NCBI RefSeq assembly: GCF_020783335.1
Contig: NZ_CP086068.1
Location: forward strand, 1,116,001-1,180,000
Length of the DNA: 64,000 nucleotides
Direction: 5' to 3'
From: Mucilaginibacter daejeonensis
Lineage (GTDB): Bacteria; Bacteroidota; Bacteroidia; Sphingobacteriales; Sphingobacteriaceae
Of the stretch, positions 17,997-27,119 are shown piece by piece. The notes below the pieces were generated by a model, which saw nothing but the letters and a program-made list of their open reading frames with translations, did no database searches and had not been told where the DNA came from. The position numbers and the translations under genes are program-made. How positions within the stretch are numbered: position 1 is the stretch's first letter; the number at the start of each line of letters is the position of its first letter.

Positions 17997-19646
17997 ATGT
18001 ATAAATCCACCGATCTCACCTCCAACGATAGCTTTTATAAAAGTGACCGGCTTTATAAGGCCGCTATCGGGTTGATATTACTTTTTGGTATAGTGATCAG
18101 GCTCTTCCATTTTTTTTATAACAGGTCGCTGTGGGAGGATGAGATCTATCTGTCGGCAGGTATCATTGATATGGACCTATGGCAACTATTGACAAAGCCG
18201 CTGCCTTACTTTCAAAAGGCGCCCATCGGGTATCTGTTGATCTCAAAGCTAATGGTGATGTTGTTCGGCAAGAACGAAATGTCGCTCAGACTCTATCCAT
18301 TAATGAGCGGCATTATATCTCTTATTCTCTTCTACAGCATCACTCGTAGATACCTGAAGCCGGTAGGGGTGATCGTAGCGCTATGTATCGTCGCTTTTGC
18401 ACCGCCACTGATCTACTACCATACCGAAGCCAAACCTTATGGTACCGATATGCTGGCCACCTTGATGGTCTTGAGCTTATACCATAAGTACCAACGTTTG
18501 ACGACGCCCCGTGAGGCTTTTTCGTTGGGCTTATTAGGCGCTATCATCATCTGGTTCGCTTATCCGGCTATATTCGTTTTGGCAGCAGCGGGTATAACCA
18601 TATTGATCGTCAAGATCAGGCAAAAAAATAAACAAGGCATACAATGGTTGGTGTTAGTCGGCGCTGTGTGGATAGCAAGTTTTATCGTTAACTATATCTT
18701 TTTTACACGCGACGGGTCAAGCAGCCAATGGCTGGTCGATTTTTGGGAGAAGCATGATGCCTACATGCCGCTTCAACCAGTTGCTGGGTTTATCTGGCTT
18801 TTTCATCATATTTCTTCTTTTTTTCTGCATCCACTTGGATTTAGTTGGTTCCATCAGTACGAGCAGCCAAATATGTTCTTACAGTTGTTGAACCGGTTGT
18901 TCTTTCTGCCACTGATACTGTCGGCACTGGGTGTTATTTATTATTGGCTAAATAACAAAAAGCTATTGTTGTACTGCTCGGCCGTCCTATCAATAGCGTT
19001 CGCGGTCGCGGCGTTACATCAGTATCCATTTCATGAGCGGCTTACGGTGTATCTGGTACCGTTCATGGTTTTGTTGATAGCTGGTGGCGTCCAATTTTGT
19101 GTAGATAGAGCAGGGGCTGTAAAATGGCTGGGATATGTAGCGGGTATCTTCATCATATCTGCATTGCTTAAGAACAGCGTAGAAGAGGTGGTTCACCCTG
19201 CATTATTCGGCGGTTACAAGCGTTCTTATCAGCGGGATGCTATGGCTTTTATAGGTAAACACTATCAGCCCGGTGATCTGGTTTACGTGTATTACAATGA
19301 ACTGCCCAATTTTCTCTTTTATCAAAAGATGTACCCGCAGCCATTCAAGAAGGTGATATTAGGTGCAGACCATCGCCGTCACAGCAATAACTTCAGTGAA
19401 TATTTTTCTCTTGTTGACCGTGATATTCAAAATGCCGGAAAGGATAAGCGCATCTGGGTGATATATAACGTGATCGATGCTCCGCTTGGCGAATACCTAG
19501 GCGATCCGGCCTGGTATTACCACGACAACGATGCCGTTAACCGATTACACAAACATCTGCGTAGCGAATACAAAGTGCTTACAAGCTTCGCACCCAAAGG
19601 CAAGGAGGCGACGCCTGACGTGTTCGTAGACCTGATAGAAAAATAG
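17997..19646 (+). CDS. GT39-like integral membrane glycosyltransferase
   Basis: Polytopic protein of 549 residues with about ten hydrophobic segments in the first 430 residues and a soluble periplasmic C-terminal part. The first loop has SLWEDEIYLS; an acidic pair in this loop is the catalytic signature of the PMT/ArnT (GT39) fold, which uses polyprenyl-phosphate sugars. HTEAKPYGTDML around residue 140 is also typical of this group. The ATG at 17997 is preferred because the longer frame runs through the atpG terminator. The acceptor is unknown. It is monocistronic and converges on the ABC1-kinase gene three bases downstream. Confidence 0.75.
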   Translation: MYKSTDLTSNDSFYKSDRLYKAAIGLILLFGIVIRLFHFFYNRSLWEDEIYLSAGIIDMDLWQLLTKPLPYFQKAPIGYLLISKLMVMLFGKNEMSLRLYPLMSGIISLILFYSITRRYLKPVGVIVALCIVAFAPPLIYYHTEAKPYGTDMLATLMVLSLYHKYQRLTTPREAFSLGLLGAIIIWFAYPAIFVLAAAGITILIVKIRQKNKQGIQWLVLVGAVWIASFIVNYIFFTRDGSSSQWLVDFWEKHDAYMPLQPVAGFIWLFHHISSFFLHPLGFSWFHQYEQPNMFLQLLNRLFFLPLILSALGVIYYWLNNKKLLLYCSAVLSIAFAVAALHQYPFHERLTVYLVPFMVLLIAGGVQFCVDRAGAVKWLGYVAGIFIISALLKNSVEEVVHPALFGGYKRSYQRDAMAFIGKHYQPGDLVYVYYNELPNFLFYQKMYPQPFKKVILGADHRRHSNNFSEYFSLVDRDIQNAGKDKRIWVIYNVIDAPLGEYLGDPAWYYHDNDAVNRLHKHLRSEYKVLTSFAPKGKEATPDVFVDLIEK

Positions 19647-19649
19647 AAC

Positions 19650-20984
19650 TCAATAGGTGGTCACTACATGCGGCTTATAAGTGTCGGTCTTCACCCGTGC
19701 TTTCAGCTCATGCAAAATGTTATATAGGCCGAAGTTGGTGCGGTTCACATAAATGAAATGTTTTACCCCACGTGCCTGCTTGAATTCTGGCATACGCGAT
19801 ATTTGCTCACCAAAGCCATATAACTCTTCAAAATATGCTGTTTGACCAAAATCGAAAGTGCTATCCAGATACGGTTTAGCAAATAGGCTGATCATTTGGT
19901 GATAGGTGCGGTAATAGAAATCGATCTGCTGTGGAGTATCATTAGGTAAGATCATCTCCAGTTTTCGGAACGCCTTGATCGTTTCGTCCTTATTATCAAG
20001 CAGGTCGCCCGACGTAAGAGAGAAGAACGGTGTGTAAAAGTCCTCAGGCATTTCTTTGATGCAGCCGAAATCGATGATACCAAGATCGCCTTGCGGTGTG
20101 ATCAGGAAATTGCCTGGGTGCGGATCGGCGTGCACGGCGCGTAGTTCATGCTGTTGGAAGTTGTAGAAATCCCATAACGCCTGCCCGATCTGGTCGCGCA
20201 GCTCCTGCGAAGGGTTGGTTTGCAAGAACTCTTTCAGGTGCTTGCCATTGATCCAACTCATGGTAATGATGCGCTTGCTCGATAGCTCTGGATAGTAGGT
20301 AGGGAAAACGATATGCTCCAAACCTGCACAGGCCGTGGAGAACTCCACCGAACGCCGTACCTCCAGCTCGTAATCGGTCTCTTCCAGCAGACGTTCTTCC
20401 ACCTCCCGCATATATACATCCAACTCTTTCTCGCTCATGCCAAGCAATCTGAACGCGAAGGGCTTTACCAGTTTAAGGTCTGACGAAATTGAATCGCCCA
20501 CGCCGGGATATTGTATCTTGACGGCCAGTTTTTGACCATTCAGTTCTGCACTGTGCACCTGACCAATCGAGGCGGCATTGGTCGACCGCAGGTCGAACTT
20601 ATCGTATATCTGCTCGGGCGATTTTCCAAAGTACTTGCGGAAAGTTTGCACGATAAGTGGTCCCGAAAGGGGAGGGGCATTATACTGCGACTGAGAGAAC
20701 TTATCTACATAGGCCTTAGGCAGTATGTTCTTATCCATGCTCAGCATTTGAGCCACCTTGAGTGCGCTACCTTTCAATTCGCTTAAAGATTCATAGATAT
20801 CGGTCGCGTTGTCCTCGTTCAACTCGCTGCGGTCAAGGTCGGGGTTAAAAAGCTTTTTGGAGTAATGCTTAATGTAATTACCACCTACCTTAAATCCGGT
20901 CTTCACGAATTTGGCACTGCGTTCTACCTTGCTGGTGGGTATGCTGTTCTGTTCTTTGGCTCTCTCGTCGCTCATGATCTTCAC
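19650..20984 (-). CDS. ABC1/AarF/UbiB-family atypical kinase
   Basis: 444-residue member of the ADCK/COQ8/UbiB kinase-like family. Visible landmarks are the ABC1 motif region ALKVAQMLSMD near residue 78 (the usual KxGQ is KVAQ here), the Ala-rich nucleotide loop NAASIGQVHSA near 137, the Lys of LAVKIQYPG, the catalytic-loop equivalent VHADPHPGNF and IDFGCIKEM. In proteobacteria and mitochondria this family supports ubiquinone synthesis; Bacteroidota use menaquinone, so the substrate is unknown. Its ATG overlaps the stop of the HAD gene (ATGA), so the two are translationally coupled. Confidence 0.88.
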   Translation of the reverse strand: MKIMSDERAKEQNSIPTSKVERSAKFVKTGFKVGGNYIKHYSKKLFNPDLDRSELNEDNATDIYESLSELKGSALKVAQMLSMDKNILPKAYVDKFSQSQYNAPPLSGPLIVQTFRKYFGKSPEQIYDKFDLRSTNAASIGQVHSAELNGQKLAVKIQYPGVGDSISSDLKLVKPFAFRLLGMSEKELDVYMREVEERLLEETDYELEVRRSVEFSTACAGLEHIVFPTYYPELSSKRIITMSWINGKHLKEFLQTNPSQELRDQIGQALWDFYNFQQHELRAVHADPHPGNFLITPQGDLGIIDFGCIKEMPEDFYTPFFSLTSGDLLDNKDETIKAFRKLEMILPNDTPQQIDFYYRTYHQMISLFAKPYLDSTFDFGQTAYFEELYGFGEQISRMPEFKQARGVKHFIYVNRTNFGLYNILHELKARVKTDTYKPHVVTTY

Positions 20985-21643
20985 TCTTCAAATAAGGCCG
21001 CTAAGCGGCGTTCGGTAAGGCTCGTATAATCAGATATGGTCAGGCTTGTTGGTCGTAACCGCTCGGGCGGATGCGTGGTGGTTATACCTACAACTTTCAT
21101 ACCTGCGGCGTTGCCAGCCTTCACGCCCGATAAAGAATCTTCAAATACCACACAATCATGTGGATCAACCCCCAGATCAGCGGCCGCTTTCAGGAATATT
21201 TGTGGGTCAGGTTTGGCACGGCTCACCCGCGGTCCATCAATGATCACATCGAACAGCTCTTTAAAGGGTAATTTATCCAGAATGAAGTTGATGTTGGACA
21301 ATGTGGCTGAGGAGGCTACGGCTGTTTTGATACCACTATCCTTTAATTCGGTAAGTAATCGCTCAAGGCCGTTAATGGCCGTGATGTAAGGCTCATACAG
21401 GATGCGGTAGTTCTGCGTTTTTTCATCGAACATTTCACGCATTTGTTCTTCGGTATGGTCATCACCAAAGAACTCCCGCATGATCACCATTCCGGGTACA
21501 CCGCTTAGCTTATCGTTATAAAGTTCGGTGGTCAATTCTACACGGCCATATCGCTCAAAAAGCTCTTTCCAGGTTTTGAAATGATACTGGTCATTATCCA
21601 CAATTGTACCGTCCATATCAAATATGGCAGCTTTAAAACTCAT
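20981..21643 (-). CDS. HAD-superfamily hydrolase, beta-phosphoglucomutase-like
   Basis: 220-residue phosphatase or phosphomutase of HAD subfamily IA. Motif I is FDMDGTIVDND at residues 8-18 (nucleophile and general-acid Asp pair), motif II is near VASSATLSN, and motif III/IV is RAKPDPQIFL with FEDSLSGVKAGNAAGM. The start at 21643 (MSFKAAIFD) is the family start; the open frame extends 50 codons further upstream into the TetR gene without homology. The substrate cannot be read from sequence. It sits between the TetR-like gene and the ABC1 kinase and shares a four-base overlap with the latter. Confidence 0.88.
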   Translation of the reverse strand: MSFKAAIFDMDGTIVDNDQYHFKTWKELFERYGRVELTTELYNDKLSGVPGMVIMREFFGDDHTEEQMREMFDEKTQNYRILYEPYITAINGLERLLTELKDSGIKTAVASSATLSNINFILDKLPFKELFDVIIDGPRVSRAKPDPQIFLKAAADLGVDPHDCVVFEDSLSGVKAGNAAGMKVVGITTTHPPERLRPTSLTISDYTSLTERRLAALFEE

Positions 21644-21734
21644 AGGTAGGTAGATAGGCAGGCGATCGCCGTCTGCTGATATTAAAATATTATGTGAAAT
21701 GAATGCAGCGACGTCATAGCCGCTGCATTCACAT

Positions 21735-22388
21735 TTAAAATCCCAGTTTCTCTTTGAGGTTGCCGTTCTTGGCCAGAAACTTACCATAATCAAGCAGGTT
21801 ATCGATCGGCGAACGCTGGAACAGGTCGAACGTCACATTAACGCCTTTCTCGATCGCCTCGTCGGTCTTTTCAAAACCGGCCGAGTTATCGGTTATCCAG
21901 AACCTCAGCACAAAACCGAACTGCATCCAAAGGCCGTCCTTGTAGCGTTTAGAGAAAAACTTACGGTCGGTCAGTTCGCCACTATCCAAACCCTCGTTCA
22001 ATATCTCTTCGGCAAAACCCTCGAACACTACTTTAAGCGTATCCAGCACGCGTGGTGAGGCAAGTACGCGGTCATGTTTCTTCAGGCTGTATACCGCAAA
22101 GCTGCGGCTACCTTTCAATAATTCAAAAAAACTGTAAAAGAATGATAAGGCCTTTTCGCGAGCAGTGTATTGCGGCCATACCTCCTGCGTTTTGATCTGC
22201 GTGATGGTGGTACGGGCCAACTCCGCCCATATATTCTGTTCTACGGCCTCAAACGAGCCAAAAAAGCGATAGAACTCTTCTTCGCTCATATCATTGTTCT
22301 TGGCAAATACGTATACTGACCGTGGTTCACTTCCCTCGGTAAGTACATGGTCTATATAGGCCTTTTGTATGCTCTCGGTGGTTGCCAT
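21735..22388 (-). CDS. TetR-family regulator (COQ9-like fold possible)
   Basis: 217-residue protein with a TetR-type N-terminal helix-turn-helix (VYVFAKNNDMSEEEFYRFFG, residues 26-45) and a helical C-terminal domain rich in aromatic residues (ALSFFYSFFELLKGSRSF). It heads the unit TetR - HAD - ABC1 kinase. A DNA-binding repressor of its own operon is the simplest reading. The TetR fold is also used by COQ9, a lipid-binding partner of the ABC1-kinase system in ubiquinone synthesis, so a non-DNA role deserves thought given its neighbour. The promoter would lie in 22389-22565, shared with the divergent CRY-DASH gene. Confidence 0.82.
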   Translation of the reverse strand: MATTESIQKAYIDHVLTEGSEPRSVYVFAKNNDMSEEEFYRFFGSFEAVEQNIWAELARTTITQIKTQEVWPQYTAREKALSFFYSFFELLKGSRSFAVYSLKKHDRVLASPRVLDTLKVVFEGFAEEILNEGLDSGELTDRKFFSKRYKDGLWMQFGFVLRFWITDNSAGFEKTDEAIEKGVNVTFDLFQRSPIDNLLDYGKFLAKNGNLKEKLGF

Positions 22389-22565
22389 GTTGTTGCTTTA
22401 TGGTTATATATAAAAGTACGCTATATTTAACGAGATAGTGTCATGGCCGATCAAAAAAGGCCGCCCCGTTAGGTATGTTGTACCCATGTCAAATAAAATG
22501 CCGACGTGCGTATTTATAGCAAATTATTGCCATTTTTGTTTACCAATTTGGAACGAGTATAAACA

Positions 22566-23855
22566 ATGAGTGATAGAACGATACTGGTCTGGTTCAGGAA
22601 TGACTTACGGTTGCATGATAACGAGATATTGCTCGAAGCTACCCGTAAAGCCGACCGCATCCTGCCGGTATACGTGTTCGACCCACATTACTTTACCGCT
22701 ACGCCCAACGGAGGACATAAGACTGGCAACATCAGGGCCAAGTTCCTGATCGAGAGTGTGGCCGATCTTCGCAACAACCTGCGTGCCGTAGGCTCTGAAT
22801 TGCTGATCGCGCATGGCGATCCAGCGGTCATTTTACCCAAGCTGGCCGAGCAGTATCACGTTAACGAGGTATACCATCACCGCGAGGTGGCCTTGGAGGA
22901 GACCAACATATCTGAACAGGTGGAGGCCGCTTTGTGGAAGATCAAGCTTAACTTGAAGCACTTTATTGGCCATACGCTTTACCATAAAGAGGATCTGCCA
23001 TTCCCTATCAAAGATATTCCTGACAGCTTTAATGCGTTTAAAAAGAAGGTTGAACGTGACAGCGATGTGCGCCCAAGCCTGCCTCTACCTGAGCACTTTA
23101 ATACGCCCGAAATCACTGACGCAGGCGAACTACCTACATTGGAACAACTGGGGCTTACCGAGCCTGTTAGCGATGTGCGTGCCACATACAGCTTTAAAGG
23201 CGGCGAGACCACCGCTTTGCAGCAATTAGACACATTCTTTGCGGCCAAAAAGGCAAGCGCTGGGGGAAAAGCCGATCGTAACGCGGCCGGAGCCAGGATA
23301 TCGCCATGGCTGGCACTGGGTTGTATATCGCCACGCCAGGTGTATTGGGAGGTAGTGAAACATGAGCAAGCCACTAAAGAGCATCCTTTGATGCTGGAGC
23401 TTTTATGGCGCGACTATTTTAGGTTCATGTTCAAAAAGTATAGTCACAAATTTTTTGATCCCAATGGTTTTAGAGCCGATGCACCTGAAATGGCTGCCGA
23501 CCAGGACGAACTGTTCGATCAGTGGCGTTCGGGCCATACAGGCGTTCCTTTTGTTGATGCCACTATGCATGAGTTATGCGCTACCGGTTTTATCAGTAAC
23601 GCCAGCCGGCAAACCGTAGCCGCCTATCTGGTGAAGGAAATGAAGGTTGACTGGACGCGTGGTGCACAGTGGTTCGAAGAGAAACTGATCGATTACTCGC
23701 CAGCAAGCAACTGGGGTAATTGGGCCTACATAGCCGGTGTGGGCAACGACCCACGCGAGAACCGTTATTTCAACCCCCGGTCGGCGGCCGAACTTGATCC
23801 TAAAGGAGAGTACGTGAAGACCTGGCTTCCGGATGCAGAGAGGATATCGGCTTAA
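22566..23855 (+). CDS. Cryptochrome/photolyase, DASH type
   Basis: 429-residue flavoprotein with an N-terminal antenna-binding domain (ILVWFRNDLRLHDNE, residues 6-20) and a C-terminal FAD domain. DASH signatures include GARISPWLALGCISPRQVYW, the C-terminal ASRQTVAAYLVKEMKVDW and the segment ASNWGNWAYIAGVGNDP. Members repair cyclobutane dimers in single-stranded DNA and may act as blue-light sensors. The gene is divergent from the TetR gene and ends in a strong shared terminator. A second, different photolyase lies 3.2 kb downstream. Confidence 0.94.
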   Translation: MSDRTILVWFRNDLRLHDNEILLEATRKADRILPVYVFDPHYFTATPNGGHKTGNIRAKFLIESVADLRNNLRAVGSELLIAHGDPAVILPKLAEQYHVNEVYHHREVALEETNISEQVEAALWKIKLNLKHFIGHTLYHKEDLPFPIKDIPDSFNAFKKKVERDSDVRPSLPLPEHFNTPEITDAGELPTLEQLGLTEPVSDVRATYSFKGGETTALQQLDTFFAAKKASAGGKADRNAAGARISPWLALGCISPRQVYWEVVKHEQATKEHPLMLELLWRDYFRFMFKKYSHKFFDPNGFRADAPEMAADQDELFDQWRSGHTGVPFVDATMHELCATGFISNASRQTVAAYLVKEMKVDWTRGAQWFEEKLIDYSPASNWGNWAYIAGVGNDPRENRYFNPRSAAELDPKGEYVKTWLPDAERISA

Positions 23856-23873
23856 GAGCAAGTTTAAAATTCA

Positions 23874-23922
23874 GCATATAAAAAAAGAGCTTATCATATT
23901 GATAAGCTCTTTTTTTATATGC
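23874..23922. terminator. Bidirectional terminator between CRY-DASH and a small membrane gene
   Basis: Arms of 23 bases, perfectly complementary, flank a three-base loop at 23897-23899. The inner stem is GAGCTTATCA/TGATAAGCTC, with A- and T-tracts outside. It can end transcripts from both converging genes. Confidence 0.93.
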
Positions 23923-23935
23923 TTTTATCTGAATG

Positions 23936-24142
23936 TTATTTGGCAGCAAGTATAGCGAATACGCCTTTTAAAGCGATCAGGATACCGATCACTAAAATGA
24001 TGTTCGAAACGCTGGTGAAAATAAAACCATGACCGAACACCTCATCAAGGAAACGGAAGAACACACCCACTGTACCTACTATGGTAGCAACGGTCAGTAT
24101 AACATAAAGATTGGTAGCGTTAGCTTTTTGCATCGAATCCAT
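23936..24142 (-). CDS. Small two-helix membrane protein, unknown function
   Basis: 68 residues with helices at about 10-29 and 44-65 and a short loop between them (RFLDEVFGHGF). No family is recognised. The start MDSMQKANATN may also be the ATG three codons later. It is bracketed by the CRY-DASH terminator and a 70-base gap to the DUF4349 gene upstream on the same strand; a link with either is not proven. Hydrophobic pattern, clean start and stop, and own terminator support a real gene. Confidence 0.7.
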   Translation of the reverse strand: MDSMQKANATNLYVILTVATIVGTVGVFFRFLDEVFGHGFIFTSVSNIILVIGILIALKGVFAILAAK

Positions 24143-24212
24143 GGTGATCTTTTATTTAATGGAGGCAAAAATAATAATGTTCGGTTAATATACACCATTT
24201 GACCGCACATTT

Positions 24213-25085
24213 TTAAATATTAGCTGCAGGCACCGCTGGCTTGCGACGGTAGTGTTTATGTACCGCCCACCAAAGCGCGGCGCCTATCACAATGAATACC
24301 CAAAGATTGGCCAAGCCTATCATGAAGCTCATGAATATACTCCAGCCATTGGTGAGGGCGAAAGCCAAACGCTTAAAAAGAGTTAACTCGTAAGCACCCG
24401 GATCACCATTGGCGATACGCTCGACGATCACACTCTGGCTTTGATCAAGGCTCAACTTCAATGTGCTCATTCGGGCGGCCATTTCTATGCGTTGGTTATT
24501 GATATGATCATCCACGATCTTGTCCCTCAACGCTAATGCCTTATCTGCCTCTACAGATGCTTGGTTCTTTGGTCTGTATGAACGTTGCTGGTCGGCGATC
24601 TCGATACGGTTATTCAATTTAAGTTCAGATGCTAACAGGTCAAGCGTTCGGTTCTCGATGTCCATACGGCGCGAGCTGACATAAATGCCCATCTTACTGA
24701 TGTTGGTCATCAAGCGGTCGAGGCTGTCTGAAGGTACTTGCAAGGTCATGTCGGCTGTAGTGTGAAATATAGTAACGCGTTGCAACGAATCGCTGCTAAA
24801 GGCCATCTCTTTTGAGCCCACTTCCTCTGATCGCAAGTAGTGATTGGTCACTTTGCCATGGTAGGCTGTGGTCAGATCAGCTATTTTTTCAGCCACTTTC
24901 GAAGCGTTCTTCACCTTCATGCTCATCTCGGCTGTGATGATCAATTTTTGCGCTTTAGGGTCGTTGGCTATACTGTCTATAGCGGCGGCCACATCCTGAT
25001 CCTGTTCCTTGAAAGTGTTAGGACCTTTACAGGCCGAGAAAAGGCAAAGCGCGGCCAGGAGTACTTTTAAGACTCTAATTTTCAT
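24213..25085 (-). CDS. DUF4349 lipoprotein with C-terminal membrane helix
   Basis: 290 residues from the ATG at 25085 (MKIRVLKVLLAALCLFSACKG). The signal peptide ends in a lipobox FSAC. The middle part has a DUF4349 pattern: AKQKLIITAEMSMKV at the start, a central coiled coil around DKALALRDKIVDDHINNQR, and a C-terminal helix (WVFIVIGAALWWAV) followed by a basic tail. The function of the family is unknown; similar proteins sit in the cell envelope. The 183-base gap to the next gene holds divergent promoters. Confidence 0.85.
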   Translation of the reverse strand: MKIRVLKVLLAALCLFSACKGPNTFKEQDQDVAAAIDSIANDPKAQKLIITAEMSMKVKNASKVAEKIADLTTAYHGKVTNHYLRSEEVGSKEMAFSSDSLQRVTIFHTTADMTLQVPSDSLDRLMTNISKMGIYVSSRRMDIENRTLDLLASELKLNNRIEIADQQRSYRPKNQASVEADKALALRDKIVDDHINNQRIEMAARMSTLKLSLDQSQSVIVERIANGDPGAYELTLFKRLAFALTNGWSIFMSFMIGLANLWVFIVIGAALWWAVHKHYRRKPAVPAANI

Positions 25086-25268
25086 GATAATAAGTGTTTT
25101 GGAATTTATTATTGATACGCTCGGAAGCCTCAAGGTAACCGTTGCTAACGGTGTGTGACGAACTTGTTACACTTTATGGCTGTGCCCTCTCTTTGTACCG
25201 CTATTAACGGGCATCGTATAAATTATAATTTAAAACTACCGGCCTGTTCCGTTGTTGGTGTAAATTGT

Positions 25269-26165
25269 ATGAACGTATTACTCACAGGCGCTAATGGCTA
25301 CATAGGGGCAAGGCTCATCCCGGCACTGCTCGAAAAAGGCCATCAGGTCATATGTTTGGTACGGGATCCCAAACTTTTTGCAAAACAAAGCCAGTACGTT
25401 GATCAGGTGACCGTGATCAAAGGCGACCTATTACGCGGTCATAGTATCGACGAACTTCCGCAAGATATCGATGCCGCTTACTATTTGGTGAACGCCCTGC
25501 CTCAAACCTCGGGTTTTGCCGGCTTGGAGGCACTATCAGCAGATAACTTTGTATCCGCCATCAATAAAACCCGTTGTAAACAGATCATCTCGCTGAGTGA
25601 GATAGATGACCATTTGAGTGAAAGCGGTCTGTCTCGTCAGCACGTAGAAGAGGTTTTGCGCACGGCTAATGCGGCCATCACCATCCTCAAATCGACCATG
25701 ATCATTGGTCCGGGCAGTATAGCACTGGAGCTGATGGAAGGCTTGACCCGCAAATCGCCGATCATGATCGCCAGCAAGTGGGCAAAAGCTCAGGAAGAGC
25801 CGATAGCTACCGGTAACGTGATCGAATACTTGGTAGGGTGCCTGCTCAATGAAGATACTTTTAATAGCGAGTTCCACATCAGCGGTCCTGAGGTTTTGAC
25901 CTTTAGGGAAATGCTGATGACCTATGGCGACATCTGCCGCCAGCGTAAGGTCAAGATCATGACGTTGCCTGAAGTATCGGCAGCACTTTCATCATACTGG
26001 CTCAACTATTTGACCCCGATCAGTTTCTCCCATGCTAAAACGCTGGTGGAGAACCTGAAATATGATGTCGTATCGCGCGATAATGCCATCGAGCATTTGA
26101 TACCGCTCAAATTACTCAACCTCAAGGAGACCCTGCTCGACATCGTTCCGGTCAACGGTTGTTAA
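25269..26165 (+). CDS. NAD(P)-binding atypical SDR, NmrA-like
   Basis: 298-residue Rossmann protein; the ATG at 25269 gives the clean nucleotide-binding start MNVLLTGANGYIGARL (GxxGxxG at residues 7-13). A YYLVNALP strand near residue 75 and TILKSTMIIGPGSIALE near 140 match the NAD(P)H-binding atypical SDRs often found near photolyase genes. Many relatives carry an extra C-terminal DUF2867 domain, which is absent here. It is the first gene of a three-gene unit with the TIGR01777 and photolyase genes, 30 bases upstream of the former. Substrate unknown. Confidence 0.83.
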   Translation: MNVLLTGANGYIGARLIPALLEKGHQVICLVRDPKLFAKQSQYVDQVTVIKGDLLRGHSIDELPQDIDAAYYLVNALPQTSGFAGLEALSADNFVSAINKTRCKQIISLSEIDDHLSESGLSRQHVEEVLRTANAAITILKSTMIIGPGSIALELMEGLTRKSPIMIASKWAKAQEEPIATGNVIEYLVGCLLNEDTFNSEFHISGPEVLTFREMLMTYGDICRQRKVKIMTLPEVSAALSSYWLNYLTPISFSHAKTLVENLKYDVVSRDNAIEHLIPLKLLNLKETLLDIVPVNGC

Positions 26166-26195
26166 GCTCACCATTCATTCAAGCACTCATCGATC

Positions 26196-27119
26196 ATGTC
26201 AAGATACGTACTAATAACAGGCGGCACCGGGCTCATTGGTAAGCCGCTTACCAATGCTTTATTATCACAAGGCCACCAGGTTGCGCATTTAAGCCGTAGC
26301 TCCGGTAAGGATCCCCGCGTAAGGACATTTTTATGGGACGTCAAGAAAGGCGAGATCGACCCGGCATGTATCATCGGTGTGGATACCATCGTGCACCTGG
26401 CCGGTGCCGGCATAGCCGAAAAGCGCTGGACCAAAAAACGTAGAAAAGAACTGATCGACAGCCGAACACGTTCTATCGGTTTACTGTATGAACTGATCCA
26501 AAGAACACCCGACCATCAGATCAAAAGAGTGGTGTCAGCCTCGGGTATAAATATATACGGTAGCCATGGTGACCAGTGGCTTACTGAGCAACATCCACCT
26601 GAGCATGATTTTTTGGGCGACTGCTGCGTCCAGTGGGAAGCTGCGGTGGATCAGGGCGCAGCCATGGGGTTGTCCGTAACCAAGTTGCGTACCGGTGTGG
26701 TGCTAACCACTAAAGGAGGTGCGCTCAAGCCATTATCGTTACCGGTAAAATTTGGATTTGGTGCACCATTAGGCAACGGACGTCAGTATGTGCCGTGGCT
26801 GCATATGGATGATGCTGTTGATATTTATTTAAGATCCATTGACGGCTCGATACCCGAGGGCGTGTATAATATGCTGTCACCCGAACCGGTCACTAATGAG
26901 CAGTTGACCAAAGCGATCGCCAGGCAACTTAAGCGGCCGTTATGGTTGCCTAAGGTCCCTGCTTTTATGATCAGGCTGGTAATGGGCGAAATGAGTAAGG
27001 TGGTTTTGAGCAGCGTGAGGGCGTCTGCCCAAAAACTTACCGATGTGGGTTACCGATTCAAGTATAATGTTATTGCTGATGCGTTAAAGGATATTTATGA
27101 GCAAAAAAGATCCAGTTAG
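26196..27119 (+). CDS. TIGR01777-family SDR oxidoreductase (YfcH/SDR39U1-like)
   Basis: 307 residues with GGTGLIGKPL at the N-terminus (residues 8-17), IVHLAGAGIAEKRWT near 68, the active-site-like region VVSASGINIYGSHGDQWLTE near 120, and the C-terminal domain starting VYNMLSPEPVTNEQL. The family is close to epimerases and of unknown substrate. Its last 23 bases overlap the start of the photolyase gene in another frame, which points to coupled translation. The family is often seen in light-induced photolyase clusters. Confidence 0.9.
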   Translation: MSRYVLITGGTGLIGKPLTNALLSQGHQVAHLSRSSGKDPRVRTFLWDVKKGEIDPACIIGVDTIVHLAGAGIAEKRWTKKRRKELIDSRTRSIGLLYELIQRTPDHQIKRVVSASGINIYGSHGDQWLTEQHPPEHDFLGDCCVQWEAAVDQGAAMGLSVTKLRTGVVLTTKGGALKPLSLPVKFGFGAPLGNGRQYVPWLHMDDAVDIYLRSIDGSIPEGVYNMLSPEPVTNEQLTKAIARQLKRPLWLPKVPAFMIRLVMGEMSKVVLSSVRASAQKLTDVGYRFKYNVIADALKDIYEQKRSS

